DNA from: Quercus robur
Taxonomy: Eukaryota > Streptophyta > Magnoliopsida > Fagales > Fagaceae
Direction of reading: 5' to 3'
NCBI RefSeq assembly: GCF_932294415.1
Contig: NC_065538.1
Coordinates: 11,352,330 to 11,416,329, forward strand
Length of the DNA stretch: 64,000 nucleotides
The position numbers and the translations under genes were made by a program. Below the pieces are notes generated by a model. It made no database searches. It was not told where the DNA came from and saw only the letters and a list, made by a program, of their open reading frames with translations. Position 1 is the first letter of the stretch; every line of letters begins with the position of its first letter. Shown here piece after piece: positions 47,970 to 63,735 of the stretch.

Positions 47970-50900
47970 ATGTACTCAATTTCTATTGATAATTACCTGT
48001 GTTATGAATAATTGCTATCATGCTCTATTATGAAACAAGGAGCTCATTTGCAGTACCTTTTCATTTGTGTTGTAATTCTTGTGACTAGCCAATGTCATGT
48101 GCAGGTCTATTATAATTCCATTTAAAAATCATTCGTGGAAAGGTTTTTATATGGGCCTTGTGTAAAATATATTTGGCTGTATATAACATAATATTATTAA
48201 CAATTAGAAAAATTAGTTACGATTATATTATTTGTCATGGGGGAAAAAAGAAAAAGAAGCAGACAATGTAAAATGATAAGAATTATGTGATTATTCCATT
48301 GATATATGAAAAATGTGAAAAATGACTTCAATGAATTAATAATTATTTGATTACCAATAGTCTGTGGCCTAAGGATTGCCTCCTCCATTGTTGGTTAAAT
48401 TTCTATGATTTGAATCCGTCCACTTTAACCGTAGCAAAAAATAATTATTATTTAATTATCATTTAACTTAAGCACAACTTTCTCAAAAAAAAAAAAAAAA
48501 CTTAAGCATAAATATATCACAATTGGATACAAGTAAGATCAGATCATAAATTTTCTAGCAAATTTAAATTATTCTTATTTAGAAAAATAAGTGTTTGACT
48601 CTATTGTTTTTGAAAAAATTGAAATTCAAAAAAAGGTAAATTTTCCATAAAAATTCTCCAGGGGTCAAGTTAGGCTTTTTAGACCCCTTGATTTTACAGC
48701 AAAATTATTAACTTCAAATAATTAATCAGTTATGAATTAATTAGTGGAAAACAATTTCTAAAAATAAGTCCTTTTTTTTTTTTTGTTAACCAAAGATAGT
48801 TTTGCCTTAACTCATTTCTTTGATGCTACAAAACATTAGAAAACATGAAAAATTATCTTTATACAAAATTTCCCATTGAAACAAACAAAGCGTTAGATTG
48901 ATTTCCAGATTAATTGCCACATATTAAATATGTCACCAATAAAGCAATAAAATAGTAAATTCAATGAAAATAACATAAGACAACAATAAGGTGATCCAAG
49001 AAAACCTATGAAACATACCGTTTCACAGTAATAATTTGGAGGGATTTAACCTATCAATTCCAAGGTAAACTGACCCACTAGAATAGAATTGAAGTTTATA
49101 TACTAGCCTTAACCCTAAATCTTCCCTTTAAAAAAAAAAAAAAAAAGACTCAACCCTAAAACTCCTTGTTTGTGATTTTGAGATTTGGACAAGCAACTTT
49201 AATCTACACTATGACAGCAGTGTTGATTGTTAGTGGAGGCTCAGATCAACTCTCTAAAAAACTTAGGGTTTCTACCTCTCTATCCTCTTTATAAGTCGTG
49301 CTTAATGGGCCTTTATATAAACTCTTCATTATTAAGGTTACAAAAACTGAAAAACCCACATGTACAGTTGACTAAAAAAATCACGTCCAACTTGAAATAA
49401 TTGATTTTGCAATTCTTGATCAGTTGAACTTTGAATCAAACAAGGGTTGAACTCATCTCTCGATTGGTCAAACTTGCAATCAAACTTACAAAAACTCAGT
49501 TTTCTTCCACAAATAACTTTTGTCTTGGACTCATAATTTTACATTGAGAACTCAATAAAACTCAATCTTTTTGTCATTGGTTACCAACAGCTAATTCGTT
49601 GGACTAACATGTCATACTCGTATCTTAGATTTTCTTGTATAGTTTAAGAAAAGATAGCACTGTTTTTCATGTATTGAATAATTGAATAGCCAATGTTTTC
49701 AGTGCAACTAAACACCAAAAATTGGCGAAAATATCTTCTAAAAATATGTTTAATGGAAACAAACACAAACGTATGGTAAAAAGGGATGACAAGATAAAAT
49801 AATTAAAAAATTCTTTGACAAATTTTTTTTTTAGATACTTGACAAAATTTTAGAGTACGTAGCCTTGTAGGGATTTGGATCCTCATTTCAAAGAGAAATG
49901 GAGCGTATCCATTTCATGGACAAGATCTATTTAAAATAGATCTAAGGTGTAAAATGTGCCACCTCAATTAAATCTTATTACTGAACTCATCAACATGACT
50001 GCGGTTGTTCTCAAAAAAATAAAAATAAAAATAACTGTGGTTAAAGTTAAACACATTACAGGTTAACGTTGGTTTACATAAAAAACAACGTTATCATTAT
50101 CATTAAGTTTTGGATTTTTCTCTAAAAACTATTAGGTATGGGGGTGTTGTGGCCGTTGGAGTTGCTGGCAATGACAGTGGTGGACTTCTGCAGTGGTGGT
50201 CTCATCCTCTGAAAGCCAACCACCATGACTGCAACCACCAGCCTCTTTGATCATGACGCCTCTGACAGCAGTGGACACTCCTTTTTCCTTCTTTTCCTTC
50301 TCCTTTAGGCCTTTGGCAGAAAACTTCATAGTTTTTTTTTTTTTTTTTTTTTTTTGCAAATTACAATTTATCCATTCGTGGTTTGATCGAAATTTAAGTT
50401 GTCTATTTGTAATTTGAAATTTGACACTCTATTCACCTTAGGTTAGCTTAGTTAGAGCTTTCTAACTTATTTTTATTAAGAACATGGCTAGATATATAAT
50501 TTTTCCCCACTTTTATATATTTTTCCTCTAGAAACACAAAAAAACATAAAAATACAAAATCAAATAATATTGAACATGTCGACAACTTAAATTTTAGTAA
50601 AATATTAGATAGGTAAAATGTCAAATTTCAAATTACGAAAAAACAATTTAAATTTCAACCAAATCACAATTCCGTAATTACCTTCTTTTTTTTTTTTTTT
50701 TAACTAACTAACGTTAACCTTTCGAGTTACTGATTTTAAAAGAGGTGGCGAAATTATAGCCTTAGATCTCTTTGGAATGAATCTCAGCCTTTAAATCGAC
50801 ACTCACCATTTGATTTAAAAATGGAGAAGATCCAGATCGAGTCTTGTAGTAGGTGATCAAAAAAGAGTGTCGATCGTTGACAAAGAAAAGAACTTTTGAA

Positions 50901-50977
50901 GCAACGATGAGCGAAGGTCCAAAGCTCGACATCAACAAACCCAAAAATGTAAGATCAAATAATTTCTACCCTTTTCC

Positions 50978-51011
<34 letters not shown>

Positions 51012-51216
51012 GTTTTTGAGAAGCAGTAATAAGGGATTCCAAAAGCAACTTCAGTGAATCAGTGCTTTTGTTGTTTTTGCTTTCAGTATTTGCGCTCTAG
51101 TATTTGACTTTTGATTGATTGACTGCTTGCTTGTCGTCTTTCACAAACAGCACAACTGAAAGAATTTCAAGAGCACCAAACAAAAACCCAACGAGCTAGT
51201 TTCTTCACCATCAGCA
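47970..51216. other. Intergenic between RLP gene and small gene
   Basis: Includes the RLP 3' flank, an LTR remnant (48880-49600), a long T run (50332-50355) and a (TA)n tract (50981-51008). The GC-richer stretch 50132-50290 has no convincing frame. Confidence 0.45.
48880..49600 (-). mobile_element. LTR remnant related to the LTR at 1344-2148
   Basis: GGAGGGATTTAACCTA and CCAAGGTAAACT with GAATTGAAGTTTA follow the order seen at 1526-1585 in the first LTR (GAGAGGATTTAACCTAG, CAAGGTAAACTTG, GAATTGAAG). The ends and target duplication were not found. Confidence 0.5.
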
Positions 51217-53634
51217 ATGGTCACTCATGAGTCTTCAGCTCTGCCACCTCAGCCACCACCAAAAGAGTCATTTTCTCTGGCCTATGCTCGTGGCTGTCAA
51301 TCTTGCTGTTGGAGGTCCCTTTCTTTTTCTTATTCTTCAGCTTTGTAATTCACTGTTTATCTTAATTTCCTATCTACATTAATATATGTGGGTGTTTATT
51401 TCATATGCAAAGTGATTAAATTTATAAAAAGGTGTAATGGGTTTTAAGATTTTAGCTTAAAAGATTTGTTTTTTAAGCTTATCGGGTGCTTTTCATGATG
51501 TTATTGTTGATGGGTATTCTGTTGTTAGGATAAAGGGTTACGGTTTTAAATATCTCATTTTTGGAGGAATCCTTGATGGGAATGGAGGAATTCTGACTAA
51601 ATGAGATTTGGTGTTCCATGGTCTGGCTTGTGTGGGATTTATGATTCTCCTCAGTTGAGGAATTGCGTGATAAAATGTTGATTCTAGCCTCTGTGGATTT
51701 AGATCTTAAATTCTTAATTGGTTATGTCATATGTGACATCTAATTACTAATATGCACTAAAGTGTCTAGGAACGCAAATGTGTAAAGAGTGGTGATAAGT
51801 ATGGGGTTAATATACTGTTCCTATTAGAGGGGAAATAAACATTTTATGTCTTGTGTGGGATTGATGATTCTCCTTTGATATCCTTCGACCAAATGGCAAT
51901 GTCCCCACCAACCCTCCCCTTCCCAATTAGTTGAAGTAGAGGCAAAATCACTGTTTGAATCCCATGTCTCAGCTGTGTCAGTTGTTTATTTTTCTATTGA
52001 TAAAAACCATTATTTCTCAACTTAAACATTTAGTTCACTACAGGTTTCGATCCACGCTCCTTATAAATGGATGCATATTCCTTCATTTTGGAAATCCTGG
52101 AGTTTGTTGTTGTTGGAACTTCTTCTTCTTTTGTTAATATGGGAGTAAGAGTGACAGTAATAGCTCATGGCATTCTTCATTTTATTAGTACAGCCTTATG
52201 CTCCTTATAAATGGATGCATATTCCTTCATTTTGAAATCCTGGAGTTTGTTGTTGTTGGAACTTCTTGTTTTGTTAAAATGGGAGTAACGGTAATAGCTC
52301 ATGGTGTTCTTCATTTTATTAGTACAGCCTTATGCTCCTTATAAATGGATGCATATTCCTTCATTTTGAAATCCTGGAGTTTGTTGTTGTTGGAACTTCT
52401 TGTTTTGTTAAAATGGGAGTAACGGTAATAGCTCATGGTGTTCTTCATTTTATTAGTACAGCCTTATGGTTGCCTAATCAGAGTAATGGTTTTGGCTATT
52501 TATCATGGAAAACAGCCAATGATCAAGTAAAAGACTTGTTTGTCTATCATTCTAAGAATAATCATTACAATAGGTGGGAGAAAAAGACACACAGAATGCA
52601 ATTCTTGCATAATTTTTAACTGGTCATCTAAAGCTCTACTACTTGATATGATTAAAATCATATACCAGTAATTTTTGGCTTTATCCATGTCAATGATGAG
52701 CAATATGTTGGATAGACAAAGTTAGTATCAATTCCTTAGGGTGTGCATACTGCATAGTTATAGGTGAGTAGCAGTATATTCTATTTGCTCAAACTCGCTT
52801 ACCTACTTAACTAATTGTTGAACAAATATTAATGACTTTATAAGTAGGGGTAAGGATGCCTACCAATCACCAATCTCCAACCCCACAAAAGTGCAATATT
52901 TGTGTACCAGGTATGGTCTTTTTAATATATAGGTCTTACATTTGGTGATCATTTTTTAATAACTTGTTTGTCTCATTCAGGTTTGAGAAAGAAAAAGTGG
53001 AGTATTAAAGAAGACTTCAGGGGTGGTAAAACTGGTTTCATCACATTGACATCGAAGTAGACAGAGCGGTCTCATAACGGAAATATATTCTTTACATGTT
53101 ATGGCCCTATATAGTTTGAGAGGTATTTATATCTAGGTTTGTGGTCAAACTTGGTCTTTTCCCCCTCCGTTTGTATGTAATTTTTCTATATAAGTTAGTC
53201 TTTTATTTTTTAATCTAGATAAGTTGTTAGTTTAAGCTTCTGTTAACACTGTCTTGAAGCCTATCACAAAGTTGTCTCTAGGGCTCTAAATATGCTCCTT
53301 AAAAAATTAAGAGTTTCTGTGAACTTTTGTAGCCTACCTCTTTGTTCCGACAAAGAAGAAAGATGAGCACATAGAAGAAGGTGCAACTCCAGTTTCAATC
53401 TCCACTGCTAAAACTGCTCCTATTGCTGAAAAAACCTTACACTCACCATCTGTCACAAAACTTGTGAAGTTGCGGGAACCAATTCCAGAGAATCAACAGC
53501 GTGAACTTTTCAAGTGGATGTTGGAAGAGAAAAGGAAGATAAAACCAAAAGATCCTGAAGAAAAGAAGTGCATTGATGAAGAGAAAGCCATTCTCAAACA
53601 GTGTATTCGAGCGAAACCTATCCCTAGTATCTAA
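51217..53634 (+). CDS. Small plant membrane-anchored protein, exon 1 damaged
   Basis: Two exons, 51217-51314 and 53333-53634, with a GT-AG intron. Exon 1 starts MVTHESSALPPQPPPKESF; then, in another frame, WPMLVAVNLAVGG codes for the membrane span. Exon 2 gives AYLFVPTKKKDEH, a Thr/Pro/Ala linker, LREPIPENQQRELFKWMLEE and a Lys/Glu-rich end closing at PSI-stop. It recalls a conserved ~100-residue plant family of unknown function (one N-terminal span, charged tail). A non-triplet deletion between KESF and WPML puts the span out of frame with the ATG, so as read the gene is a pseudogene unless another start is used. The intron holds a three-copy tandem repeat. Confidence 0.6.
52056..52468 (+). 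repeat. Three-copy tandem repeat in the intron
   Basis: GCTCCTTATAAATGGATGC starts units at 52056, 52200 and 52334 (periods 144 and 134). Units 2 and 3 are nearly identical; unit 1 has a few extra bases. Confidence 0.93.
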
Positions 53635-54540
53635 TTATTTAACACTTGTTCTCAAATTTAAATATTACTATAAATGAATATTTTCTTTCTTTTTACATGA
53701 CGTTAAGTTTATCCTTATGTCAAATCTCTTCAAAGTTCTTTAAATCATTGTTGTTCAATGCAAAGGATAATGTTGATAATAGTGAGTAAAATATAGCACC
53801 AAGTGGCAACTGGATACATTTGCTTTGCTAATTGAAGAGCAGATCCTTTCTCTTTTGCATGTAACAAATATTGCATCATAAGATATCTGTTTTAGGTGAG
53901 GACTCAAGGGGATCATATTCATAGAGGGTAGGGTCATAACTTAGCCCAAATCACTCAGATTGATGGCTAAGCCATCAGCCCTCAACTAAAAGATAACAAC
54001 AGAAAATGATAATAACAATAAGCTCTCTGCTTCATTGTTTTCAATGACCTTAGGATACAATTGCTGACCATTACCTTTATCAAATGGCCCAGCCAAGCCC
54101 ACAATAGTTACTACTATTATGTTTATGTTGGTGGGCTGGACTGGGATTAATTTACTATCCTCTTTCAAACCAGCTTTTGCACTGTACCACTCACATCGAC
54201 GAGATCTAAAAGCCTTTTGAATCCTAGCTTAAAGTAAAATACTGACTCACATTGACGAGATCTGAAAGCCTTTTGAATCCTAGCTTAAAGTAAAATACTA
54301 AAATGATGTAATATTAATAGTAGAGGTTATTTTTTTTGTTCAAGAGATTCAAAACCATTCATTATCCAAAATTCGACTATGCATATTTATTTATTGAATA
54401 TTAATAATTAAAAATCAAATTAAAGAATTTTTAATTCAATTAGAATTTTTTTAATATTGGTTTGCTTTAACCCACGAGAGTCAAGAGTATTAGCTCTAAA
54501 CTAATTAATTTAATCTTACATGATTTAATTACTCAAAAAA
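53500..54540 (+). repeat. Duplicated segment, uninterrupted copy
   Basis: 53500-54090 matches 20587-21215; 54118-54540 matches 30308-31670 without MITE B. A 55-base tandem duplication (54191-54245 and 54246-54300) is unique to this copy. It gives the pre-insertion layout for the other copy. Confidence 0.8.
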
Positions 54541-55270
54541 AAAAAGAGAAGAAAAAAGAAAAAAAATTAGTTTACTTTTTTACTCTCTTTCGATAACTGA
54601 AAAAAAAAAAGAAAAAAAAAATCTTTCGAAAGAAAATTTTTAAAATTTTGAGTTTTCACATATGTATTTTAAGAAAAGTTAGAATTAGTTTTAAATTTTG
54701 CTTCTTCTTTTATTTATTTAATTTTCTTTTAATATCTCTTATAAAATTCAACCTAAATACTTTCTTTTTGGGTAATAGTTACTAATTTATTCTATTAATA
54801 TCTGTTCATCAAAACCATTTATTTTATTATCCTTTTTTATTTCTTTAAAAATATTAAATATTAACTTTGATGTTTATTAATTTTAAAATTTCTTATGCCA
54901 CATGAATACACAAATTTTGTGAAAAGTAAAAATTTATGAATACAAATCCTTTACGCAATTTTTTGTGTATTACTCTATGTTTCACTAATCACTATTTGCT
55001 ATGTTTTGATTTTACTTTCTTTATAAAATAACTGAAATTTAAAATAAAAAGCGATTATACATATGAAAAGTAGTAATTGGTGAAACATAAAGTGATATAG
55101 AAAATTTGCATTCAATATTTATCCATGTTGGTTTCTGTCCACTTTATAGAGCATCATTGTATAAATAAAACGTTTAAAATTATTTTTGAAAAAAAAAAAA
55201 ACATAAATGAAGAATAAAACAATAACTATGACAAAATTTTAGTCAAAATTACACACAACTTTTAGCTATG
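54541..55270. other. Intergenic, AT-rich, no gene seen
   Basis: Long A and T runs; no coding exon or element border was recognised. Confidence 0.5.
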
Positions 55271-55465
55271 GGAAGACTTTTGCTCTTATGACGAGGAGAA
55301 ATTTTTGTACGAGCTGGGCGTATAAATTGTTTGTCACTTCACTTGTGAATTGCCACAAAATTCACTCTCTGTTGTGTATAGGTACCTTTCTGGCTTCCGC
55401 CCCTCCGGTCATGGTGGCGGCGGCGGCGGCGGCGGCGGCAGCTGGGTTTCATAACAGCAGCAGCC

Positions 55466-55669
55466 ATGAACTCTGAGACAGCCATTTTAGAGAAGAAACC
55501 TCAAGATGATGCTAAGAAGAAATTCAAGAGGCGTCCTCTTTATTCATCAATGAAAAAGCAGCTCGATGATGATTCTAGTTCTGAAGATGAAAGGACTGAC
55601 GATGCTAACTTGCCATCACGAAATGTTGCAAGTTCTGTTACTGCTAGTGGCGGCCCGAAGGCAGAATGA
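55466..55669 (+). pseudogene. Acidic/basic N-terminal exon, origin unknown
   Basis: 67 codons from MNSETAILEKKPQDDAKKKF through SMKKQLDDDSSSEDERTDD to a TGA. A GGC-repeat Ala tract precedes it in another frame. It lies only a few bases before the DEAD-box exon. Such charged N-termini occur in nuclear RNA-processing proteins, but I cannot name the gene. It may be the helicase's own first exon or a foreign exon joined to it. Confidence 0.35.
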
Positions 55670-58672
<3,003 letters not shown>

Positions 58673-58684
58673 CCCCCCTTAATT

Positions 58685-58723
<39 letters not shown>

Positions 58724-59056
58724 TAATATATACATAGGTACCAATTTTTGTAATTTTGTTCTATAAAATTACACTCCCCCCCTAACAATATCATTGATTC
58801 TTTTAAGAGTACTACTATAACCACAAACTTTTCTACAACATTTTTACAAACTAATGAGGTAGTAAATTCTTATTAATTTGCATACGGACCCATCACTTAC
58901 ATCATATTTTTACTTACTAATAATCACCCACCACATTAACAATTAAGCCTAATTAAGATCCTCTAGAGTTTTTAGAGTACTTTACTACAAAGAATTTTTT
59001 AAATCCTAATTTATCTTTCAATATGACTAATGTAATTCTCTTCACCTATGATTTAG
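58673..59056. other. Junction between helicase and RLP pieces
   Basis: A T tract and AT-rich DNA with ACAACATTTTTACAAA motifs of the small MITE group. No RLP exon equivalent to the 156-base one was found, so this is where the second RLP gene lost its front. Confidence 0.5.
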
Positions 59057-62000
59057 AACTGAGTAATCTAAGAAATTTGGAGGTACTCATTGTGCGAGAG
59101 AATCGACTCAATGGAAGCCTACCATTCAAGGGTAAAATTCCATCATACATTTTTTAACGGCTATAATAATTTACCTATGAGAAGGAATGTCTTTTAGTAT
59201 CCACAAGTATGCCATTTTAAAGATTTACTCTTTACTCTATCTCTTTTTAATTCTCTTGGCAGATATGACAAATTTCAAATGTTTGGAGATTTTAGATATG
59301 AGTGGTAATATGTTCACTGGAATTCTTTCTCCGTATATTGGGACACTATCTTCTCTCAAAGCTATATCATTATCTCAAAATATACTCCATGGGAATTTAC
59401 ATGCTAAAGGTAAGAACCTACTATGAAATCTGGCATTTATACTTTGTTAATGTTACCTGTATCTGACATAGATTAGGAGTGTAAAAACTAAAAACAAGTG
59501 AAGAAGAATGACTGAAATATAATTATTCATGTTAGGTTTTCTTGGCACATTCCATGACAATGTAATCTTGTTTGAATATGTAATGTGTCACCAAGAGTTC
59601 AAAATTACAAGTCCAAAATGTAGTCCAAAAAAGACACTTGTTTGATTAATGATTGATCAATCAAACAAGTGTCTTTGATAGCCATTTGATTGTAGCTTGA
59701 CTGATCAAAAGAATATTCTCGAAACTTCCTTGATAGCAACTCGATCGATTGAAAATCTTGAAACACAGATTTTGACATGTTTTAGTTGAGTTAGTGCTAC
59801 CTTGTTTTTCATGCCCTTACACGCACGCAAAAATATATAAGATACTTAGTGACATGTGCTACAAAAGAGAAAACCTAAACTAAGAAATCATCAACCCGTG
59901 AGTCGAAAGACCTAAGATAATTATCATTTGCTGTGTTGCTACTAACATGATGCGGATTACAAATATAAAATCTCCAAGGTTTTACGCAACCCCTGTAGCA
60001 TTTTTATCTTTCAAGGTTCTCCACTGGTTTTTCACTTCGTCACCATATTGCTGAATTTATCATGAATTACTTTTTACATATGGTGACATGCTTGCTTGGG
60101 GTGATTAACCTATGATAATCTTGTTTACATGATTTTGTTAATTGGCTTAAATAGTTTAATCTACTGGTTTATAATCCAAGGGGTCCAAACATATTCTTTT
60201 CAATTACTATTCTGGCCAGTAAACTAATTGTCTTGTTGATTTTTACATTGGCAAATAATTAGGATGGACACTATTAATATTACAGCTTTTGACAGATTTG
60301 GGTATGCTGAAGAAACTTGAAGAGTTAGATCTTTCTGACAATCTCTTTGAATGGATCCTCCCTCCATGCCTAAGTCATTTGACATCTCTTAGGTTATTAG
60401 ACCTATCTAAGAACCAATTCAGTGGAAATTTGTCTTCATCTGTGATAGCCAACTTGACATCCCTCGAGTACATTGATCTTAGTTATAATCGCTTTGGGGG
60501 TTTATTCTCATTCAGCTCATTTGCTAGTCACTCCAAGCTCAAAGTGATTCGATTTAAAGGTGAAAACTACCGGATTGGAGACGGTAACAAAATTGTGAGT
60601 GAAAGCAACACATTTGAGATCGAAACTGAAAATCCCAGTTGGGAACCTTCGTTTCAGTTAAAGGTGCTAGTGTTGCCTAACTGTGATCTGAATAAGTTAC
60701 CCTCCAACATTCCAAAGTTTCTCTTTTACCAGCGAGAATTGGAATTGGTTGATATCTCTCACAATAGGTTGAAGGGAAGCTTCCCCGTTTGGTTGATTAA
60801 AAATAATACAAGATTGCAATTGCTAAATCTTCGGGATAATTATTTTGGGGGTCAATTTCATTTGCCAATAGATCACTGCAGTAATCTCTCTTGGTTGGAT
60901 TTCTCTTACAATAACTTTAATGGGCAGCTGCAAGAAAATATTGGAAAGATGATTCCAAACTTACAATATCTAAATATATCTCAAAATCATTTTGAAGGTT
61001 TTCTCCCCTCCTCAATTGGTGACATGAGTAATTTGGAGAAATTGGACTTGTCCAATAATAATTTTTCAGGAGAGGTGCCAATGAAATTGGTTGCCAATTG
61101 CACCTCCTTGGTAGTTTTGAAGTTATCTTATAATAAATTTCATGGAGAAATTTTCTCAGAGGGATTCCGATTTTTTAACAGTAGCTTACGTATTTTGGAA
61201 TTAAAAAACAATCAGTTAACAGGTACTTTGCCAACTATGGTACCAACAACTGGTAGTCAGCTGGGGCTCCTAGATATTAGCAACAACGGCTTTTCAGGTT
61301 TAATTCCCAGATGGCTAGTAGGAAATCTGCGGTACTTATGGTCTCTAGACATGAGTAATAATTCTTTCGAAGGTCCAATTCCATGTGAAATGCATGCATA
61401 TATTTTAATAGACCTTTCTCATAACTTGCTTACTGAATGGTCACCTTCTTGCGTTGATTTATATACTATCCAACATCTATTTTTACAAGGCAACAAACTC
61501 ACTGGATCATTACCGAAACTTTCTTTCAATTTTTCATTTCATCTGGTGACATTGGACATTAGAGATAATAAATTTTCTGGTAGAATCCCTAATGAAGTGG
61601 GCGTGCTTTCAAATTTAAGAATATTGTTGTTGAGTGGCAACAATTTTAGTGGTATGATTTCGGACAAGCTGTGTTGGTTAAAGAATATTGCCATAATGGA
61701 TCTTTCTAGGAACAATTTTTCTGGAACAATACCGCATTGCTTTCACGACCTAAAATTTGAGAAGATAGATGCTTTTGATGCCCTTCCTGAACCAAATTCC
61801 ACATTTTTGGAGTTCAGAGATATAATTGTCCCATATCGAAGTATCCTCAAAAGGAATTTTGAAAATTTTGAGGTAGAACGAGAAGTTGCTGCACAAATTG
61901 GGATTGAGTTTGTAATGAAATATAGATCTTACTTCTACAAGGGTGGCATTCTTGATCTCATGTCTGGATTGGATTTGTCAGTCAACAAACTAACAGGTGG

Positions 62001-62571
62001 CATCCCTCCAGAGTTAGGACAACTATCTCCAATTCTTGCACTAAACTTGTCTTACAATCAATTGACAGGTTCCATTCCAAATACATTCTCAAAATTGACT
62101 CAGTTGGAGAGTTTGGACCTTTCTCACAACAATTTGAGTGGAGAAATTCCTTCAACATTGATTGATCTGCACTTTCTAGCAGTTTTTAATGTGGCTTACA
62201 ACAACTTATCAAGTAAAGTTCCAGACATGAAAGGACAATTTGGAACATTTGAAAATAGCAGTTATGAAGGAAATCCATTTCTTTGTGGACCACCACTAGA
62301 GAAAAGTTGCACCAAGGTTGATAAATCACCTCCATCACCAATAAAATCTTCAAATGCAAGTCACGGAAAATGGTATGATGTGGATCCTTTAGTCTTCTCC
62401 ACAACTTTTATCGTATCATACATTATTTTCTTTATTGGTGTAGCTTGTTTTCTTTATATTAATCCTTATTGGCAACAACGATGCTTCAATTTGATTGAGA
62501 ATCGAATGTACTGGTGCTATAATTTTGCATTTTATAAGCTAGAAAGGTTGTCAAACTGTATTTGTCATTAG
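59057..62571 (+). pseudogene. Second LRR receptor-like protein, 5' truncated
   Basis: Exons 59057-59131 (75 bases), 59263-59409 (147) and 60296-62571 repeat the sizes and phase-1 borders of the RLP at 35428-47969. The last exon holds a full LRR block, island region (about 505-565), final LRRs, cap NPFLCGPPLEKSC, membrane span (FSTTFIVSYIIFFIGVAC) and tail NRMYWCYNFAF. The signal peptide, LRRNT cap and 156-base exon are absent, replaced by helicase pseudogene DNA. The 2.3-kb last exon has no stop or frameshift, so the loss may be recent, or an upstream exon may be supplied from elsewhere. Its best use may be as a donor for gene conversion. Confidence 0.75.
59531..60275. mobile_element. Possible LTR remnant in the last RLP2 intron
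   Basis: The intron before the last exon is 886 bases against 264 in RLP1. The extra DNA starts TGTTAGGTTTTCTTGGC and contains TCGATCGATTG and CTCCAAGGTTTTACGC, as in the Copia-type LTRs here. No far end or duplication was found. Confidence 0.4.
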
Positions 62572-63685
62572 TTATACTTAATAGGTGATGATGGACACCT
62601 ATGTGTCTATTTGGTTATGAATAATGGTTATTATTATGAAACAAAGTGTTCTGTTTACAATTTTCCAATCTCTATTGTAGTTTTGTTTTGAAACAATTAG
62701 AAGGAAGTTTTTAATAGCCATATGTAATGCTCATCTGCTTGTAAAAAAACATGTAAGTCATTTTGTGGCATATGATATCTTTAAATGGGAAACTAGTTTC
62801 AATTGTACAACATATCATTAAGAAAAAAGGAAAATTAAATAACATGATTTATTAAGAATAACATAGATAATGTGAGTGAATTGTGAAAATTTTGTTTTGA
62901 CCCCTAACTGTTCTAATTAACATACTTGAATTTCACTTAGACGCAACATCAATTCAAATAGTTGTAAAAAATTGACATTGGTAAATTAAATACTCATGCA
63001 TCACCACAATCAATAAAGAAGTAAAAATAAATCATAAAGAACACAAGGATTTGGTGACGTTGTGGAAAGCTTCTGAAGGAGTTCTTAAAAAAAAAAAAAA
63101 AAAACAACTCCGAGGGTAGACCTATCCCATAAGGAATCCTCTATAAAAGAAATTGTTATGAGACCGACTTACAAACCTTTTCGCTAGACTTTGTTAATCA
63201 AGCAAATGACCCTCTGGCTACAAAATCTGTAGACTAATGTTATTAATTCTGTTTCGGACTCCATTTCAGTTTGTCCAATAGAATAAAATATTTTGATATC
63301 AGCTTATTTCGGCGTATAGTTTTAGGGTGTTTTGGAGTTCCTAAATAAATAAATATATATATATATATATATTCTTATACAACATAAAATTATTAATTCA
63401 AAGAAGTAAATATCAAATAATACAAATCATCTAGTCTTAAGTCTTAAACATCAATATAATAACGTCACAAAATAAGAAGATTTATATAACAAGTCACTAC
63501 TCATTACATAAGCCCATAATAAGTCAACAAAGTTTATAACATGATATTACTCCTCATCATCATGTGTGAAAAAAGGATCAAATTCATCATCAAAGAACTC
63601 CCACAAGTACTACAAGGACCCATTAGAAAAATTTTCAGAATAGTACAAATACCTGTATTTGGACTCTTAAAACAAATTGAGAGCA

Positions 63686-63735
<50 letters not shown>

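Noticed and set aside
50132..50359. 75-codon Lys-rich frame
   Set aside because: Its N-terminal half is the translation of a T run; no homology was recognised.
60289..60295. ATG-led start of the second RLP within the intron
   Set aside because: The acceptor GACAG at 60291-60295 and the parallel with RLP1 show that this is the last exon and not a gene start.
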